From Chitinophagales bacterium (GTDB taxonomy: Bacteria > Bacteroidota > Bacteroidia > Chitinophagales > UBA10324), in contig JAIBAY010000001.1 of assembly GCA_019694975.1 (NCBI GenBank), positions 378,732 through 442,731 of the forward strand: 64,000 nucleotides of DNA, written 5' to 3'. The position numbers were made by a program, and so were the translations under genes. Shown here piece by piece: positions 63,102 to 64,000 of the stretch (its first letter is position 1; the number at the start of each line of letters is the position of its first letter). Below the pieces are notes generated by a model that was not told the origin of the DNA, did not search any database, and saw only the letters and a program-made list of their open reading frames with translations.

Positions 63102-64000
63102 TTATTTGATCTGAAGCGGAATACTATTAAGATTTCTAGGTGTTTTATCAGGACCTACTGCTCTTATCTTTCTGAAGATGATCTGATCTCCGGGTTTACA
63201 TCCCTGCACAAACTGCGCAACCTTTGCATTAAATTTTGCGCCGGAGTTTTGTTCTATCCGCGCATCTTGTCTCTTTGGAATATAAACACATTCAAACGAG
63301 GTTACATCAAAACGCACGCCCTGGAAGTAGAAGTCCTTCAGGATTGCACCGATACCGGGCACAGCCTTCAAAGTGCTTGTTGGGATATCACCTTCCGTAA
63401 TCGTACCATTGATGGCAGCAATTGGATCGGGTATTCTCTTAATAACAAATTCCTGCGAGCCAATCTGCCGGTTGCCCCCTTCCAGTGCCACGGATACATT
63501 CACAGTGACTTTCTGATTCACCAGTGAACCGGGCATATCAGCGGTATATTTGCCGGACCCTGATTTCGTAAAGCTTCCCTGGGTTGCGGAAGCACTCACT
63601 TTGTCGGCAGGAAATCCCGGAACTGAAACCGAGAAAGGATTCGGAATACCGGCATAAATGATATTCAGGTTCTCAGATGATACCACAACCGAACCTTTTG
63701 CTGTCTGGTATTCTGATTCAAAAGGATAATATCTTGGTTTGCCATCAGGGCCCTGCACCATTACAGCACCTGAATATTTCTGTATCCCTTCTCCACCGGC
63801 CACCGTTTCATACTTTCCCATTCCATCCACCACTTCTATTTTCTTGCCACCGCCGGAAACAGGATTCTCGGTCAGTTCTTTGAAGTTACCGTTTTCATCC
63901 TTCTGTGCAATACCATAATTCAAAGGTCCTACATATACTTCAGGGTTCACGGTTGAGCTGTATGCAGCCACAAAAATGTCGGCTTTGTATTGTTGTCCGG
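63102..64000 (-). CDS. gldM: Gliding motility protein GldM, C-terminal part (partial)
   Basis: The frame is open from the right edge; the visible ~299 residues begin GQQYKADIFVAAYSSTVNPEVYVG and hold the periplasmic beta-rich domains of GldM, ending with PGDQIIFRKIRAVGPDKTPRNLNSIPLQIK. GldM is the shaft that spans from the GldL motor to the GldKN ring. The apparent start codon GTG at 63971 is internal, not a true start; the N-terminal helix lies outside the window. Confidence 0.93.
   Translation of the reverse strand, partial: GQQYKADIFVAAYSSTVNPEVYVGPLNYGIAQKDENGNFKELTENPVSGGGKKIEVVDGMGKYETVAGGEGIQKYSGAVMVQGPDGKPRYYPFESEYQTAKGSVVVSSENLNIIYAGIPNPFSVSVPGFPADKVSASATQGSFTKSGSGKYTADMPGSLVNQKVTVNVSVALEGGNRQIGSQEFVIKRIPDPIAAINGTITEGDIPTSTLKAVPGIGAILKDFYFQGVRFDVTSFECVYIPKRQDARIEQNSGAKFNAKVAQFVQGCKPGDQIIFRKIRAVGPDKTPRNLNSIPLQIK

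Noticed and set aside
1-64000. tRNA, rRNA, insertion sequence, integrase or prophage genes
   Set aside because: No transposase or integrase motifs, T-loop-like sequences or terminal repeats were seen; the only repeats are the hairpin/19-mer family.

Overview
The window reads as chromosomal DNA of a free-living Bacteroidota bacterium, probably from the Chitinophagales/Sphingobacteriales side; this placement is inferred from gene families only. Support comes from gliding/type IX secretion genes (gldM and gldN at the right end, a porW/sprE-type lipoprotein at 45.3-48.1 kb), a TonB-dependent receptor with an N-terminal carboxypeptidase-regulatory-like domain, a group III truncated haemoglobin, and repeated copies of the Bacteroidota -7 promoter box TAnnTTTG instead of strong Shine-Dalgarno sites. 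I see no rRNA, tRNA, CRISPR, prophage or IS element.

Layout. 0-6 kb: end of one gene, an OmpH/Skp-type periplasmic chaperone, glutamate racemase murI, a Bacteroidota glycosyltransferase, a small lipoprotein, and feoA-feoB for ferrous iron uptake. 6-14.4 kb: small housekeeping and membrane genes (Mpo1-like DUF962, class II amidotransferase, outer-membrane barrels, tag glycosylase, ABA4-like plus a 7-TM protein, truncated haemoglobin plus cupin, saccharopine-dehydrogenase-like reductase, GlcD-like oxidase). 14.8-29.3 kb: lipid metabolism (acyl-CoA synthetase; then marR divergent from a beta-oxidation run of FadN-like enzyme, thiolase, a DinB-like protein and acyl-CoA dehydrogenase), interrupted by a chromate transporter, a DEAD-box helicase, a YkgJ-type protein and a GT39 glycosyltransferase. 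29.3-34.7 kb: a TonB receptor divergent from an outer-membrane barrel and a lipoprotein with the full vanadium haloperoxidase/PAP2 signature.

34.7-45.2 kb: SMUG2-type uracil-DNA glycosylase, single-chain pyruvate carboxylase, SprT-like protein, an M23 peptidase-bactofilin-AtpZ-AtpI-like run that is not followed by ATP synthase genes, a DUF3179 protein and a second GT39 enzyme. 45.3-52.6 kb: porW/sprE-like lipoprotein, PBP1A, a DUF6498-type membrane protein, and a TIR-HAD fusion protein. 52.6-53.4 kb is a nested repeat: a 288-bp unit repeated in tandem, each made of about 100 bp carrying two hairpins and about 188 bp of 19-bp tandem repeats. 53.5-64 kb: START-domain protein, mtgA, beta-carbonic anhydrase, uvrC, a large secreted aromatic-rich protein, a TPR membrane protein, and gldN/gldM running off the end.

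Functional themes are envelope building (murI, PBP1A, mtgA, M23, bactofilin, OmpH), type IX secretion and gliding (porW, gldM, gldN), fatty-acid breakdown under a MarR regulator, and metal or iron handling (feoAB, TonB receptor, chrA). The strongest candidates for something undescribed are the stand-alone TIR-HAD fusion protein at 51431-52630 and the nested repeat directly downstream of it; a related single repeat copy lies inverted at about 35.5 kb.
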